From NCBI GenBank assembly GCA_023954475.1, contig JAMLHW010000008.1:1-64000 (forward strand): a stretch of DNA of 64,000 nucleotides. The letters run 5' to 3'. This stretch comes from Anaerolineae bacterium (GTDB lineage Bacteria; Chloroflexota; Anaerolineae; Promineifilales; Promineifilaceae). Position numbers and translations under genes: made by a program. Positions 35,928-43,939 of the stretch are shown in pieces. Position 1 is the first letter of the stretch, and each line of letters starts with the position of its first letter. Below the pieces are notes generated by a model that saw only the letters and a program-made list of their open reading frames with translations, did not search any database and was not told the origin of the DNA.

Positions 35928-36946
35928 CACGTCACCTCCAATGCGGCCAGCATCGCCGTGTAACGCGCCGGTTCTTCTTCAAAGATATACGTGACCGGCG
36001 TGACGATGACGCCGCTGCCGCCCACGGCGCGTAATGCTGTAATCGCATCTTTCAGATCGTTCTTCTTGACGACGATGTGAACGGCAAACCAGTTCGTTGC
36101 CGTATTGTGGGATGGGTAGACGTTAGAGATGGTCGGACCTTGCAGGCCGCCGAGTGCGGGTTGGTCAAATAGTTTGCCGGCTACCGATTCGGCCGAATCG
36201 CCGCGCACATTGGCGACAACCGTAAAGCACGATTTGGCACGCAAATGGGCCTCGAAATACTCCAGCAACGTGCGTGCCGTGTCCAGCACATACGGGCGGC
36301 TGTGCAGAGCGTGGCGGTTGGCAATGAGGACACTTTGCGATGTCAGAATCTGGCCGCCTTGCAGCGGGTGGAGATGGTTGTCGCGCAATGTCATGCCGGA
36401 AGAGACGAGATCTACGATTACATCCGCATAGCCGATCGTGGGCGCGATCTCCAGCGTACCTTCCGCCGTGATCAATTTGTACGGTCGAATGGCATGACGG
36501 TCGAGAAAGTCAGCCGTCAATCTGGGAAACTTGGTTGCGACGCGCAGCATGGTACCGTTTTCGGCCGATAATCGTGCCGCAAACTCCCGCAATTCGTCAA
36601 CGGTAGAGACGCCGGCCAGTTCATCAGGTGTGGCCACGTTGAGTGTGCATGCACCGAAGCCGAGTTCGTCGTGCAGGACGATGGCACGGTCGTCGCCCCA
36701 CGTCTTTTCGCGCACAATGTCGAGGCCGACGATACCGAAGTCGAGGCTGCCTTGCTGCACACCGACGGCGATGTCTCCAGGTCGCTGGAAGATAGCGGTG
36801 ACATGGGGCAGCGTGGGAATGGAGGCGATGTATTGACGTGGATTCGGCCGATAGACAGCCAGACCACACGCTTCCAGAAACGCGAGCGCTTCTTCCGACA
36901 GCCGGCCTTTGCTCGGCAACGCCAATCGTATATCTGTACGTTCCAT
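35927..36946 (-). CDS. hisG: ATP phosphoribosyltransferase, long form
   Basis: 339 aa, first and committed step of the pathway. The catalytic domain has ALPSKGRLSEEALAFLEACG, DIAVGVQQGSLDFGIVGLDIV, and the PRPP-type loop near GYADVIVDLVSSGMTLRDNHL. The length and the C-terminal ~75 residues (ISNVYPSH..ATNWFAVHIVVKKNDLKDAITAL) are those of the long form, whose ACT-like domain senses histidine, so no hisZ is needed. The ATG at 36946 has GGGAG upstream; a TTG one codon earlier is discounted. The attenuator lies directly upstream. Confidence 0.95.
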   Translation of the reverse strand: MERTDIRLALPSKGRLSEEALAFLEACGLAVYRPNPRQYIASIPTLPHVTAIFQRPGDIAVGVQQGSLDFGIVGLDIVREKTWGDDRAIVLHDELGFGACTLNVATPDELAGVSTVDELREFAARLSAENGTMLRVATKFPRLTADFLDRHAIRPYKLITAEGTLEIAPTIGYADVIVDLVSSGMTLRDNHLHPLQGGQILTSQSVLIANRHALHSRPYVLDTARTLLEYFEAHLRAKSCFTVVANVRGDSAESVAGKLFDQPALGGLQGPTISNVYPSHNTATNWFAVHIVVKKNDLKDAITALRAVGGSGVIVTPVTYIFEEEPARYTAMLAALEVT

Positions 36947-36964
36947 CAATAATGCTCCCGTACC

Positions 36965-37001
36965 AAAGAAAAACGCCCTTCCCGGTGTCCGAGAAGGGCG
37001 T
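36965..37001 (-). terminator. Attenuator terminator of the his operon
   Basis: On the minus strand, a perfect 9-bp stem (37001-36993 with 36981-36973, sequence ACGCCCTTC/GAAGGGCGT) with an 11-nt loop is followed by TTTTTCTTT. It lies 19 bases before the hisG start and 38 bases after the stop of a His-rich leader peptide. The competing stems upstream include GTGCG/CGCAC and TGATTT/AAATCA. Confidence 0.85.
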
Positions 37002-37038
37002 GATTTACAAAATCAACGTGCGTCAGAGTCGCACTGCC

Positions 37039-37119
37039 TCATCCCAGAGCAAGTGTCGCATAAGCATGATGGTGACCATGCTGACAGAAAGTGCTGTGGG
37101 CGTAGAAGATAGCGTTCAT
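37039..37119 (-). CDS. hisL: His leader peptide
   Basis: 26-codon peptide starting at ATG 37119 and ending in TGA at 37039. Five of its codons are His, four of them in a QHGHHH run at residues 13-18. It lies between a good promoter and a terminator hairpin upstream of hisG. This is the layout of transcription attenuation by ribosome stalling at His codons when charged tRNA-His is scarce. The ATG lies only a few bases after the predicted transcription start, so the peptide would be read from a near-leaderless mRNA. Confidence 0.8.
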   Translation of the reverse strand: MNAIFYAHSTFCQHGHHHAYATLALG

Positions 37120-37129
37120 GACTTGTGCG

Positions 37130-37158
37130 AGTCTAGCATAGCTGTGGTAGCACGTCAA
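37130..37158 (-). promoter_or_regulatory. Promoter of the his operon
   Basis: Minus strand: TTGACG (37158-37153), a 17-bp spacer, and TAGACT (37135-37130) with an extended -10 TGC before it. The start is expected about 4 bases before the hisL ATG. Confidence 0.7.
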
Positions 37159-37180
37159 CGGATTCATACGCCTTGACGCT

Positions 37181-38263
37181 TTATGCAAATAATCGGTCGA
37201 TGCGCCTTTTGTCGATGGCGAGTTCGGCCATCTGTCCGCAAGCTTGCACCGCGTGCAACAGACCAGCAAAGCGTGGGTCTTGTGTGTGACCTTGAACATA
37301 GCGTTTGTAGATTTGTTGCACGATGACAGCGACCTTGAACAGACCATATACATAGTAAAAAACGATGTTCGGCACAGCGCAGCCACTTTTCCGTGCATAC
37401 ATCTCGACAAATTCTGCGCGTGTCGGATTGCCGGGCAGGGTGGTCGGGCTGAGTGCCAGCATTTTCATGACGGGTGGATCGTCTGCTTCAACCCAGTACC
37501 CAAGCGATGTGCCGAGGTCCATCATCGGATCGCCGATAGTCGCCATTTCCCAATCGAGCACAGCGATGATGTGCTGCCATTCGGCCGAATCGAGTACCAC
37601 ATTGTCGTATTTGAAATCGTTGTGAATGAGCGCAGCACCTTGCTCAGACGGCATATTGTCGTGTAGCCAGCGTGCAGCCCGTTCGATACTGGGCACATTA
37701 TCCGTTTTGGCGCGCAGATAACGTCGCGCCCAACCTTCAATCTGGCGCTGCACATAGCCGTCCGGTTTGCCAAAACCGGTTAACCCGACTGCATCCATAT
37801 CGACGTAGTGCAAATCGACCAATGTTTGCGCCAGGCTGTCAGCGATTTGCGCCATCAGGAGGGGTGTCGGCTGCATATCAGGTTTGGCTTTCGCGCGCAG
37901 AATCACGCCTCGTACGCGTTCCATCACGTAGAACGGCGCACCGATCACGGTTTCGTCTGTGCAATAGAGCAGGGGACGCGGAACTCGGCCGAAAACAGGG
38001 TGCAAATGGGACAAAATCGTGTATTCACGCCCCATATCGTGGGCAGATTTGATATTGGCTCCAAACGGCGGCCGGCGCAGCACCAATTCTGTCTCGCCCA
38101 GCCGCAACATATAGGTCAAATTGGAAAAACCACTGGGAAACTGTTCGATCGTCAAACCGCCGGACAGGTCAGGCAGTTCGGTCTGTAAGTAGGCAGCCAG
38201 TCGGTCGCCGTCCAGTTCCTCACCGCTGCGCACACTTTTCGGCCGATCTTCCCACTCGCTCAT
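37181..38263 (-). CDS. Acyl-CoA-associated APH-fold kinase (ACAD11/LvaA-like)
   Basis: 360 aa kinase-fold protein. The ATP-binding lobe has FPSGFSNLTYML and LVLRRPPFG. The catalytic motif is ALIHNDFKYDNVVLD (HND near residue 222) and the metal motif VLDWEMATIGDPMMDLGTSLGYW. These are the signatures of the APH domain that precedes the dehydrogenase in animal ACAD10/11 and of Pseudomonas LvaA, which phosphorylates 4-hydroxyacyl-CoA. The start ATG 38263 has TTGAGG upstream and follows the dehydrogenase stop by 8 bases, so the kinase and dehydrogenase are coupled. Confidence 0.85.
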   Translation of the reverse strand: MSEWEDRPKSVRSGEELDGDRLAAYLQTELPDLSGGLTIEQFPSGFSNLTYMLRLGETELVLRRPPFGANIKSAHDMGREYTILSHLHPVFGRVPRPLLYCTDETVIGAPFYVMERVRGVILRAKAKPDMQPTPLLMAQIADSLAQTLVDLHYVDMDAVGLTGFGKPDGYVQRQIEGWARRYLRAKTDNVPSIERAARWLHDNMPSEQGAALIHNDFKYDNVVLDSAEWQHIIAVLDWEMATIGDPMMDLGTSLGYWVEADDPPVMKMLALSPTTLPGNPTRAEFVEMYARKSGCAVPNIVFYYVYGLFKVAVIVQQIYKRYVQGHTQDPRFAGLLHAVQACGQMAELAIDKRRIDRLFA

Positions 38264-38271
38264 CGCAAACC

Positions 38272-39480
38272 TCAATGCGTAATCCGCAAGCCGTATTTTT
38301 TCAATTCCTGCCGCGCCACGACGGTTTTGTGGACTTCATCCGGGCCGTCATAAATACGCGCGCCGCGTTCGTGACGGAACCAGAACGACAACAGGGTATC
38401 GTCGGTAATACCAAGTCCGCCGTGAACCTGAATGGCCCGATCGAGTACCCGTTGCAACATGCCGGCAACATAGAATTTGATCGTCGAAATCTCAACCCGT
38501 GCCTGGTAAGCGCCGACGGCGTCGATCTTTTCAGCCGCATCGAGTACCATCAAACGGGACGCGTTGATTTCCGCACGGCTCTCCGCGATCCAATTCTGCA
38601 CCGTTTGCCGTGTTGCCAGCGGTTTACCGGGTGCGACTTCTCTTTCGGCCGAATAGCGACACATCATGTCAAACGCACGCTCGGCAATGCCGATCCAGCG
38701 CATACAATGATGAATCCGCCCCGGGCCCAGCCGTTCCTGCGCGATGAGAAACCCGGTGCCCTCGTTGCCGAGCAGATTGCTCACCGGAACACGCACGTCG
38801 TTGTAGCGCAGTTCTGAGTGGCTCAGCCAATCTTCACCCGTGTCACCCATAATCGGAATCAGGCGCACGTGTTCGACGCCCGGCGTGTCAAGCGGCACGA
38901 TGATTTGACTGGCGCGCGCGTGGCGCTGTTCGGCTTCGGGATTGGTGATCGCCATAACGATGGCAAACGCCGCACCATCAGCTGCCGTTGTGAACCATTT
39001 GTGGCCGTTGATGACGTACTCATCGCCATCGCGCGCCGCCGTTGTGCTCATCCACACGGGATTTGATCCGGCATGTTCCGGTTCGGTCATTGAAAAGCAA
39101 CTGCGGATATCGCCTGCCATCAATGGCGCGAGGAATTGTCGTTGCTGTGCTGCCGTGCCAAATTGATGCAAGATTTCCATGTTGCCTGCATCGGGAGCCT
39201 GGCAGTTGAACACGTAATGGCCGATGGGTGTGCGGCCGAGTTCTTCACTGATTCGGCCGAAATCAGCCAGGCTCAGCCCCATTCCTCCGGCACGCTCAGG
39301 CATCTGCGGCGTCCAGTATCCCATGTCCATAACCTGCTCGCGTTTTTCGCGTAGTACGGGCAAAAGGGATCGGAATCCGCCATCCGGCGCGATCAACGCC
39401 TCCTCGAGAGGGAGCAATTCTGTTTCCACAAAAGCGCGGATTTCGGACAAGATCGCAGGGATATTTTGTGAGTGACTCAT
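38272..39480 (-). CDS. Acyl-CoA dehydrogenase, ACAD10/11-like
   Basis: 402 aa flavoprotein with the three-domain ACAD fold. Motifs are CFSMTEPEHAGSNP (flavin/substrate loop), GHKWFTTAADGA, RIHHCMRWIGIAERAFDMMCRYS, and the C-terminal QVHGGLGITDDTLLSFWFRHERGARIYDGPDEVHKTVVARQ, typical of the ACAD10/11 group. The start at ATG 39480 gives the usual length. The longer reading extends into the intergenic gap and the SDR gene. It lies between an SDR gene and the APH-fold kinase. Confidence 0.9.
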   Translation of the reverse strand: MSHSQNIPAILSEIRAFVETELLPLEEALIAPDGGFRSLLPVLREKREQVMDMGYWTPQMPERAGGMGLSLADFGRISEELGRTPIGHYVFNCQAPDAGNMEILHQFGTAAQQRQFLAPLMAGDIRSCFSMTEPEHAGSNPVWMSTTAARDGDEYVINGHKWFTTAADGAAFAIVMAITNPEAEQRHARASQIIVPLDTPGVEHVRLIPIMGDTGEDWLSHSELRYNDVRVPVSNLLGNEGTGFLIAQERLGPGRIHHCMRWIGIAERAFDMMCRYSAEREVAPGKPLATRQTVQNWIAESRAEINASRLMVLDAAEKIDAVGAYQARVEISTIKFYVAGMLQRVLDRAIQVHGGLGITDDTLLSFWFRHERGARIYDGPDEVHKTVVARQELKKYGLRITH

Positions 39481-39529
39481 AATTAAATGCCGTTTGTTGT
39501 GTGTCGTACTACACGAATAATTGCGCAAA

Positions 39530-40309
39530 TCATGCAGTAAATCCACCGTCCACCATAAAAACGCCGCCTGTGCAATACGCTCCGGCGTCCGATGCCAGGA
39601 AAACGGCCAGTCCGGCAACCTCATGCGGCAGTCCAATACGACCGAGCGGTACATTTTGCAAAAACATCTGTTTGATCGGGTCATTTTGCCACAAGGCGCG
39701 ACTGAATTTGGTCTTGATCAGGCCAGGGCAAATGACATTGGCGCGTATCTGGTACGGGCCCCATTCCTGGGCAAACACTTTGGTCAGATTGATCAACGCC
39801 GCTTTGCTGCTGCTGTAGATGCCAATGCCGCGTTCTGGTGTAATCCCGCCGATGGAACTGATGTTGATCACGGAACCGCGTGATGCCTTCAATTGAGGGA
39901 AGGCGCGTTTGCATATCTCAAACGGTCCTTTGACATTGACGGCCATGATTTTGTCGAATGCACCTTCATCTGTATCGACGACAGCACCAAATACCGGGTT
40001 TGTTGCGGCGTTGTTGACGATGATGTCAATTCGGCCGAAAAGAGTCACCGTTTCATCCACTAATGCGTGCGCCTGATCGACATAGCCCACATTGGCCGCC
40101 ATCGCGCTCGCCTGCCAGCCGCGCTCCCGGAACTCAGCAGCGACTTCATCGACCGCCTCCTGTTTGCGGCTGCTAACGACAACGGTTGCGCCCAGTTCGG
40201 CCATTCCGGCGGCAATCGCCTTGCCGATACCTTTGCTGGCACCAGTCACAACGGCGACTTTACCGCTCAAATCAAACAATTCACGCATGGTTGGTTCTGA
40301 ATCAGTCAT
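39530..40309 (-). CDS. Short-chain dehydrogenase/reductase
   Basis: 259 aa classical SDR. The NAD(P) motif is TGASKGIG (residues ~23-30), with NNAA, the catalytic Ser in INISSIGG, and YSSSK (Tyr-x-x-x-Lys). The arginine in VVSSRKQ after beta2 favours NADP. ICPGLIKTKFSRALW and GGVFMVDGGFTA close the fold. The start has GGAG seven bases upstream, and a TACAAT at 40349-40344 may be its -10 box. By position it is the first gene of the SDR-dehydrogenase-kinase unit. Confidence 0.9.
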   Translation of the reverse strand: MTDSEPTMRELFDLSGKVAVVTGASKGIGKAIAAGMAELGATVVVSSRKQEAVDEVAAEFRERGWQASAMAANVGYVDQAHALVDETVTLFGRIDIIVNNAATNPVFGAVVDTDEGAFDKIMAVNVKGPFEICKRAFPQLKASRGSVINISSIGGITPERGIGIYSSSKAALINLTKVFAQEWGPYQIRANVICPGLIKTKFSRALWQNDPIKQMFLQNVPLGRIGLPHEVAGLAVFLASDAGAYCTGGVFMVDGGFTA

Positions 40310-40429
40310 AGTACAGCTCCAGGTTACTCGACGGTTTACCGCTATTGTAGAGGATTCGTCAAGAAAGGCGAAAGGGCAGCGGTCATGGGCAACAAGGCAT
40401 CCGGTTCCATTCCAGGCTCAGAAAAACTC

Positions 40430-41128
40430 CTACCCGGCGTGTGTTGCCGACAAGAGTTGTCCGTCCTGTAATTCGTATACGCTGTCAGCAAATGTATCGA
40501 CTGTCAAATCGTGTGTCGCGATAAGTAATGTTGCGCCTTGCTTGTCGACGATCTGCCGCAGCAGCGAAAGAATGTCGCGGCCCGTTGCCGTATCGAGTTC
40601 ACCGGTCGGTTCGTCAGCCAGAATGATCGCCGGGTGGGTGGCGATGGCGCGCGCAATGGCGACGCGCTGCTGCTGGCCACCTGACATTTCGTATGGACGA
40701 TGGTCAGCCCATTTTGACAATCCGACCAATTCGAGCACTTCGGCCGAACGTTTCACCCTTTCTTTGTGCCCCATACCGGCCAAGCGCAGCATCAAATCAA
40801 CATTTTCCAGCGCTGAATAGGACGTCATCAGCGAAAAAGATTGGAAGACAAATCCGATTTGTTGCCGTCGCAGGCGCACCCATTCGCGATCCGACAAATC
40901 ACTGACATCGCGACCGTCGATCCGGACACGCCCCGCCGTCGGCCGATCAAGGCCACCAATGATGTTGAGCAGCGTCGTCTTACCCGATCCGGAACGCCCA
41001 CGCATACTGACGAATTGGCCGCGACCAATGGCGAGATCGATACCGCGCAGGGCGTAAATCTCCCGTTCGCCCACTTTGTAGGTGCGCGTCAAGCCTTCGG
41101 TTTGGATGAGGTAATCATTCTCACTCAT
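40430..41128 (-). CDS. ABC transporter ATPase, LolD/MacB type
   Basis: 232 aa. Walker A is GRSGSGKTT (residues ~38-46), the signature motif is MSGGQQQR, Walker B is IILADEPTGELD, and the switch His is in LIATHDL. This type serves FtsX-like permeases and not importers. It is the last gene of the minus-strand transporter cluster, 39 bases after the double binding protein. A second ATPase of the same type is at 43940, so one permease gene stands beside two ATPases. Confidence 0.9.
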   Translation of the reverse strand: MSENDYLIQTEGLTRTYKVGEREIYALRGIDLAIGRGQFVSMRGRSGSGKTTLLNIIGGLDRPTAGRVRIDGRDVSDLSDREWVRLRRQQIGFVFQSFSLMTSYSALENVDLMLRLAGMGHKERVKRSAEVLELVGLSKWADHRPYEMSGGQQQRVAIARAIATHPAIILADEPTGELDTATGRDILSLLRQIVDKQGATLLIATHDLTVDTFADSVYELQDGQLLSATHAG

Positions 41129-41167
41129 ATCACGTAGCGCTGATTGTGAAGCCGCGAATTGAACGGG

Positions 41168-43861
41168 TTAGCCGCCAAAGAACAAGTTAAGTGACGGATC
41201 GACTTCCTCGAGGCATTCATCTTGCACATCTCCGTTCCCAATGCCATCGTTGGCAATAATGCAGGCACGGTAATCTTCAAACATCAGTTGCGCGTTTTCG
41301 AGGGCTTCCTCAACGGTCAACTCGCCGTCGATGACCTCCGCATGGGCGCGTCCGAGCCAGAAAATGCCCGGCCCCATCCAGTCGTTTTCTCCGGAGAAAA
41401 GACGGAAGATGCTTGAATCTTCGGCGTCGCTGATACTTGCCAGATAGGCAGCGGCTCGTTCTGCACCTACTTTGTTGCGGTATTCGGCCGATTCTGCCAC
41501 CGAAATGCGGCCCGGCAAACCAGTCACCGCGTCCGGTGATTCACTCAGGAACGTGATCCATTCCCAGCAACCGCGACGCTGCTGCGTGTCCGCATTGATG
41601 TAGTACCCGTTGGCCGACGTGAAGCCACCGCCGCCCGCGCGCCCGCGTGGCATCGACGCCACGCCAATATCCATCGTTTCGCGATTGCCCAGACCAAATC
41701 CGCCCACCTGCGGGCCGAACGTCGTCCACATACCGGCGCGCCCTTCGTCGATCATGCCTTCGCGTTCGATGAAATCGGTGCCGCCGCCCGCGCCCAGATC
41801 GGCCGGATCGGTGGCAAAAGCCGGTTTGATGCCCAGTTCACTGCTCAGTCCGGCATACCAGCGCAATGCTTCTACCGTCGATGGATCGGTGAACGCCATT
41901 GTCGGTACTTCGTCTGACTCATCGACCAATTGCGCACCTTGCCGTTCCAGCATGAGCAGCATTGTGTTCAACTCAAATGCATCCGGCACAAAACCATACG
42001 TCTTGAACTCGCCGTCACCTGCGGTGAGAGCTATTGCTGCGTCGAGGAAATCGCCAATCGACCAGCCGGGTTCGGGGTAATCGACTCCGGCAGCGTCAAA
42101 CAATTCGCGATTGTATTCGAGTACAGTCGGGTTGAGTTCGGCCGGTAAGCCCCACAGCTGCCCCTGATCCTGAAACTGGTTGAGCAGCGCCGGGTAGAAA
42201 TCGTCGAGATCAAAAGCGGCATCGGCATCGACAAATGGATTGAGCGGCAGCAACGTGGCGCGGAACTGCGGATCGGTGATACCGGCCTGGCTGATGAAAC
42301 AGTCGGCACCTTGCGCTAATGTTGCCAGGTCGAGTGTTTCCTGATTGAAGTTCGGTGCGCGTACCTCGATATCGTAGTCGGGGAACTGTGTTTCAAATTC
42401 GTTGGCGAGATCGCGATACTGGCCCAGGTCGAATGCGCCACCGGCAACGGTGAAAATGATCGACTCGCGGTTTCCGTCACCGTTTTCGGCCGAATCGGAC
42501 ACCACTGTAAACGGTTCGATGGTTTCTGACTCGCTCTCGGCTGCTGCGATGTCGTCTTCGGCCGCCGTTTGCGCATCAGCCAGCGCATCTTCGAGTGTTT
42601 TGTCACCATTGAGAATATCGATGACAGCGTCGCGCAATGGCCCGTAGCCCGGCACAAAATCGATGTCTAGGGCGTGATTGACAGCGAACTCAATTGCCGC
42701 GCCCAGTTCGGGATCAATATCGTCCCAATAACCGCTGGCATTGGCGACTGATTGGCGGGCCGGCAGTGACGACGTGCCGCCAAAGGCAAAATCAGGCTGT
42801 TCCTGGCTGCTGAGGAAACTGATCCATTCCCACGCAGCGGCCGGGTTAACCGTACCTGCGCTCATGACAAGGCCCTGGCTGAACATGGGCGTTGTGCCGG
42901 AATCGGCCGAATCGACCGGAAACGGCACGACACCGGTATTGCCGTCTACATTGCGGAAAGCGAAGTTGGCCGACACATCGGGCCACATGGCTGCTTTGCC
43001 GTCATTGATCAACTGAAAGCCGTCAGGTGCTTGAAAAGATGCCGGACTGTCGGCAGTCTGCGGTTCGAAATAAGGTGCAACCTGGTCGTCGAGGTAGAGA
43101 CTGGTATACCAATCGATGGCTGCGGCGACATCATCATCTTCGTAGCGGGGCGTGTACGGATCGGTGTTTGTGTTGACGAGCGGGCTGTCCAATCGGCCGA
43201 TAATATAATTCAGCGGCGACAAATTCGCTTCGGCAAAGCCCCATTGCGTCACTTCATCCCCGCTGCGCTTGGTCAACGCATTGGCCAACGTGCGGAAATC
43301 ATCCCATGTCCAGCCGGGTTCAGGATAAGCGAGTCCGGCCTCGTCGAATTTCGCCTTGTCATAGTAGATCAGGTTGAAGTCAAGTGTGGTCGGCAAGACG
43401 TAGAGCGCTCCATCCGTTGTCGCAAGCGCGTTGGGATAAAAGTCAGCGGCATCCATGCTGCTGTCGCTGTCGAGGAAAGGCGTCAGGTCACGCAATGTCT
43501 GCGCGAAATTCTCCAGCGGGACATTGTTGCTGAGCACATCGGCCGATTGCACCAGTCGCAGCGCGGCGTCATCGGGGAATGGCTCACTTATGCCAATATC
43601 GAGGATTTCTTGCGTGGAGATCAGCCTGATGTTGATATTGGGATGCTCTTCCTCAAACGCTGTGACGAGTTCGGCGTAGTTGCCGAGCGAAAATTCGTTC
43701 ACGGCAAAACGGATGGTGATCGGCTCGTCAGAATCAGATTCGGCCGAATCGACAACTGGCGCCTGTGTCGGCTCCGGTGTCGGCGTCGATTCCTCGTCCT
43801 TGCCGCCGCAGGCGACCAGCGCCAGTGTGAAAATCAGTAAGAATAGCCGTTTTGTGTTCAT
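41168..43861 (-). CDS. Lipoprotein made of two fused family 1 solute-binding domains
   Basis: 897 aa. The lipobox LVAC (Cys ~18) is followed by a Thr/Pro/Glu linker. Two tandem solute-binding domains follow, roughly residues 48-445 and 470-890. The internal duplication is visible in YPEPGWTWDDF / YPEPGWSIGDF, LGNYAELVTAFEEEHP / LGQYRDLANEFETQFP, and WEWISFLSSQE / WEWITFLSESP followed by LPARQSVA / LPGRISVAE. Family 1 binding proteins usually serve sugar ABC importers, but no importer permease is nearby. It sits among MacB-type efflux genes, so its partner is unknown. About twice the normal length. Confidence 0.85.
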   Translation of the reverse strand: MNTKRLFLLIFTLALVACGGKDEESTPTPEPTQAPVVDSAESDSDEPITIRFAVNEFSLGNYAELVTAFEEEHPNINIRLISTQEILDIGISEPFPDDAALRLVQSADVLSNNVPLENFAQTLRDLTPFLDSDSSMDAADFYPNALATTDGALYVLPTTLDFNLIYYDKAKFDEAGLAYPEPGWTWDDFRTLANALTKRSGDEVTQWGFAEANLSPLNYIIGRLDSPLVNTNTDPYTPRYEDDDVAAAIDWYTSLYLDDQVAPYFEPQTADSPASFQAPDGFQLINDGKAAMWPDVSANFAFRNVDGNTGVVPFPVDSADSGTTPMFSQGLVMSAGTVNPAAAWEWISFLSSQEQPDFAFGGTSSLPARQSVANASGYWDDIDPELGAAIEFAVNHALDIDFVPGYGPLRDAVIDILNGDKTLEDALADAQTAAEDDIAAAESESETIEPFTVVSDSAENGDGNRESIIFTVAGGAFDLGQYRDLANEFETQFPDYDIEVRAPNFNQETLDLATLAQGADCFISQAGITDPQFRATLLPLNPFVDADAAFDLDDFYPALLNQFQDQGQLWGLPAELNPTVLEYNRELFDAAGVDYPEPGWSIGDFLDAAIALTAGDGEFKTYGFVPDAFELNTMLLMLERQGAQLVDESDEVPTMAFTDPSTVEALRWYAGLSSELGIKPAFATDPADLGAGGGTDFIEREGMIDEGRAGMWTTFGPQVGGFGLGNRETMDIGVASMPRGRAGGGGFTSANGYYINADTQQRRGCWEWITFLSESPDAVTGLPGRISVAESAEYRNKVGAERAAAYLASISDAEDSSIFRLFSGENDWMGPGIFWLGRAHAEVIDGELTVEEALENAQLMFEDYRACIIANDGIGNGDVQDECLEEVDPSLNLFFGG

Positions 43862-43939
43862 GTTGTCATTTGCTCCCGATTTCGCGCCGGAAATGATATT
43901 CCGCGCATCCAGACTACGCTCCGTAAATGGAGCCAGATG

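Noticed and set aside
37120-37410. Longer open reading frame ending in the His-rich peptide
   Set aside because: The upstream part overlaps the kinase gene and the promoter. Only the last 26 codons lie downstream of the promoter.
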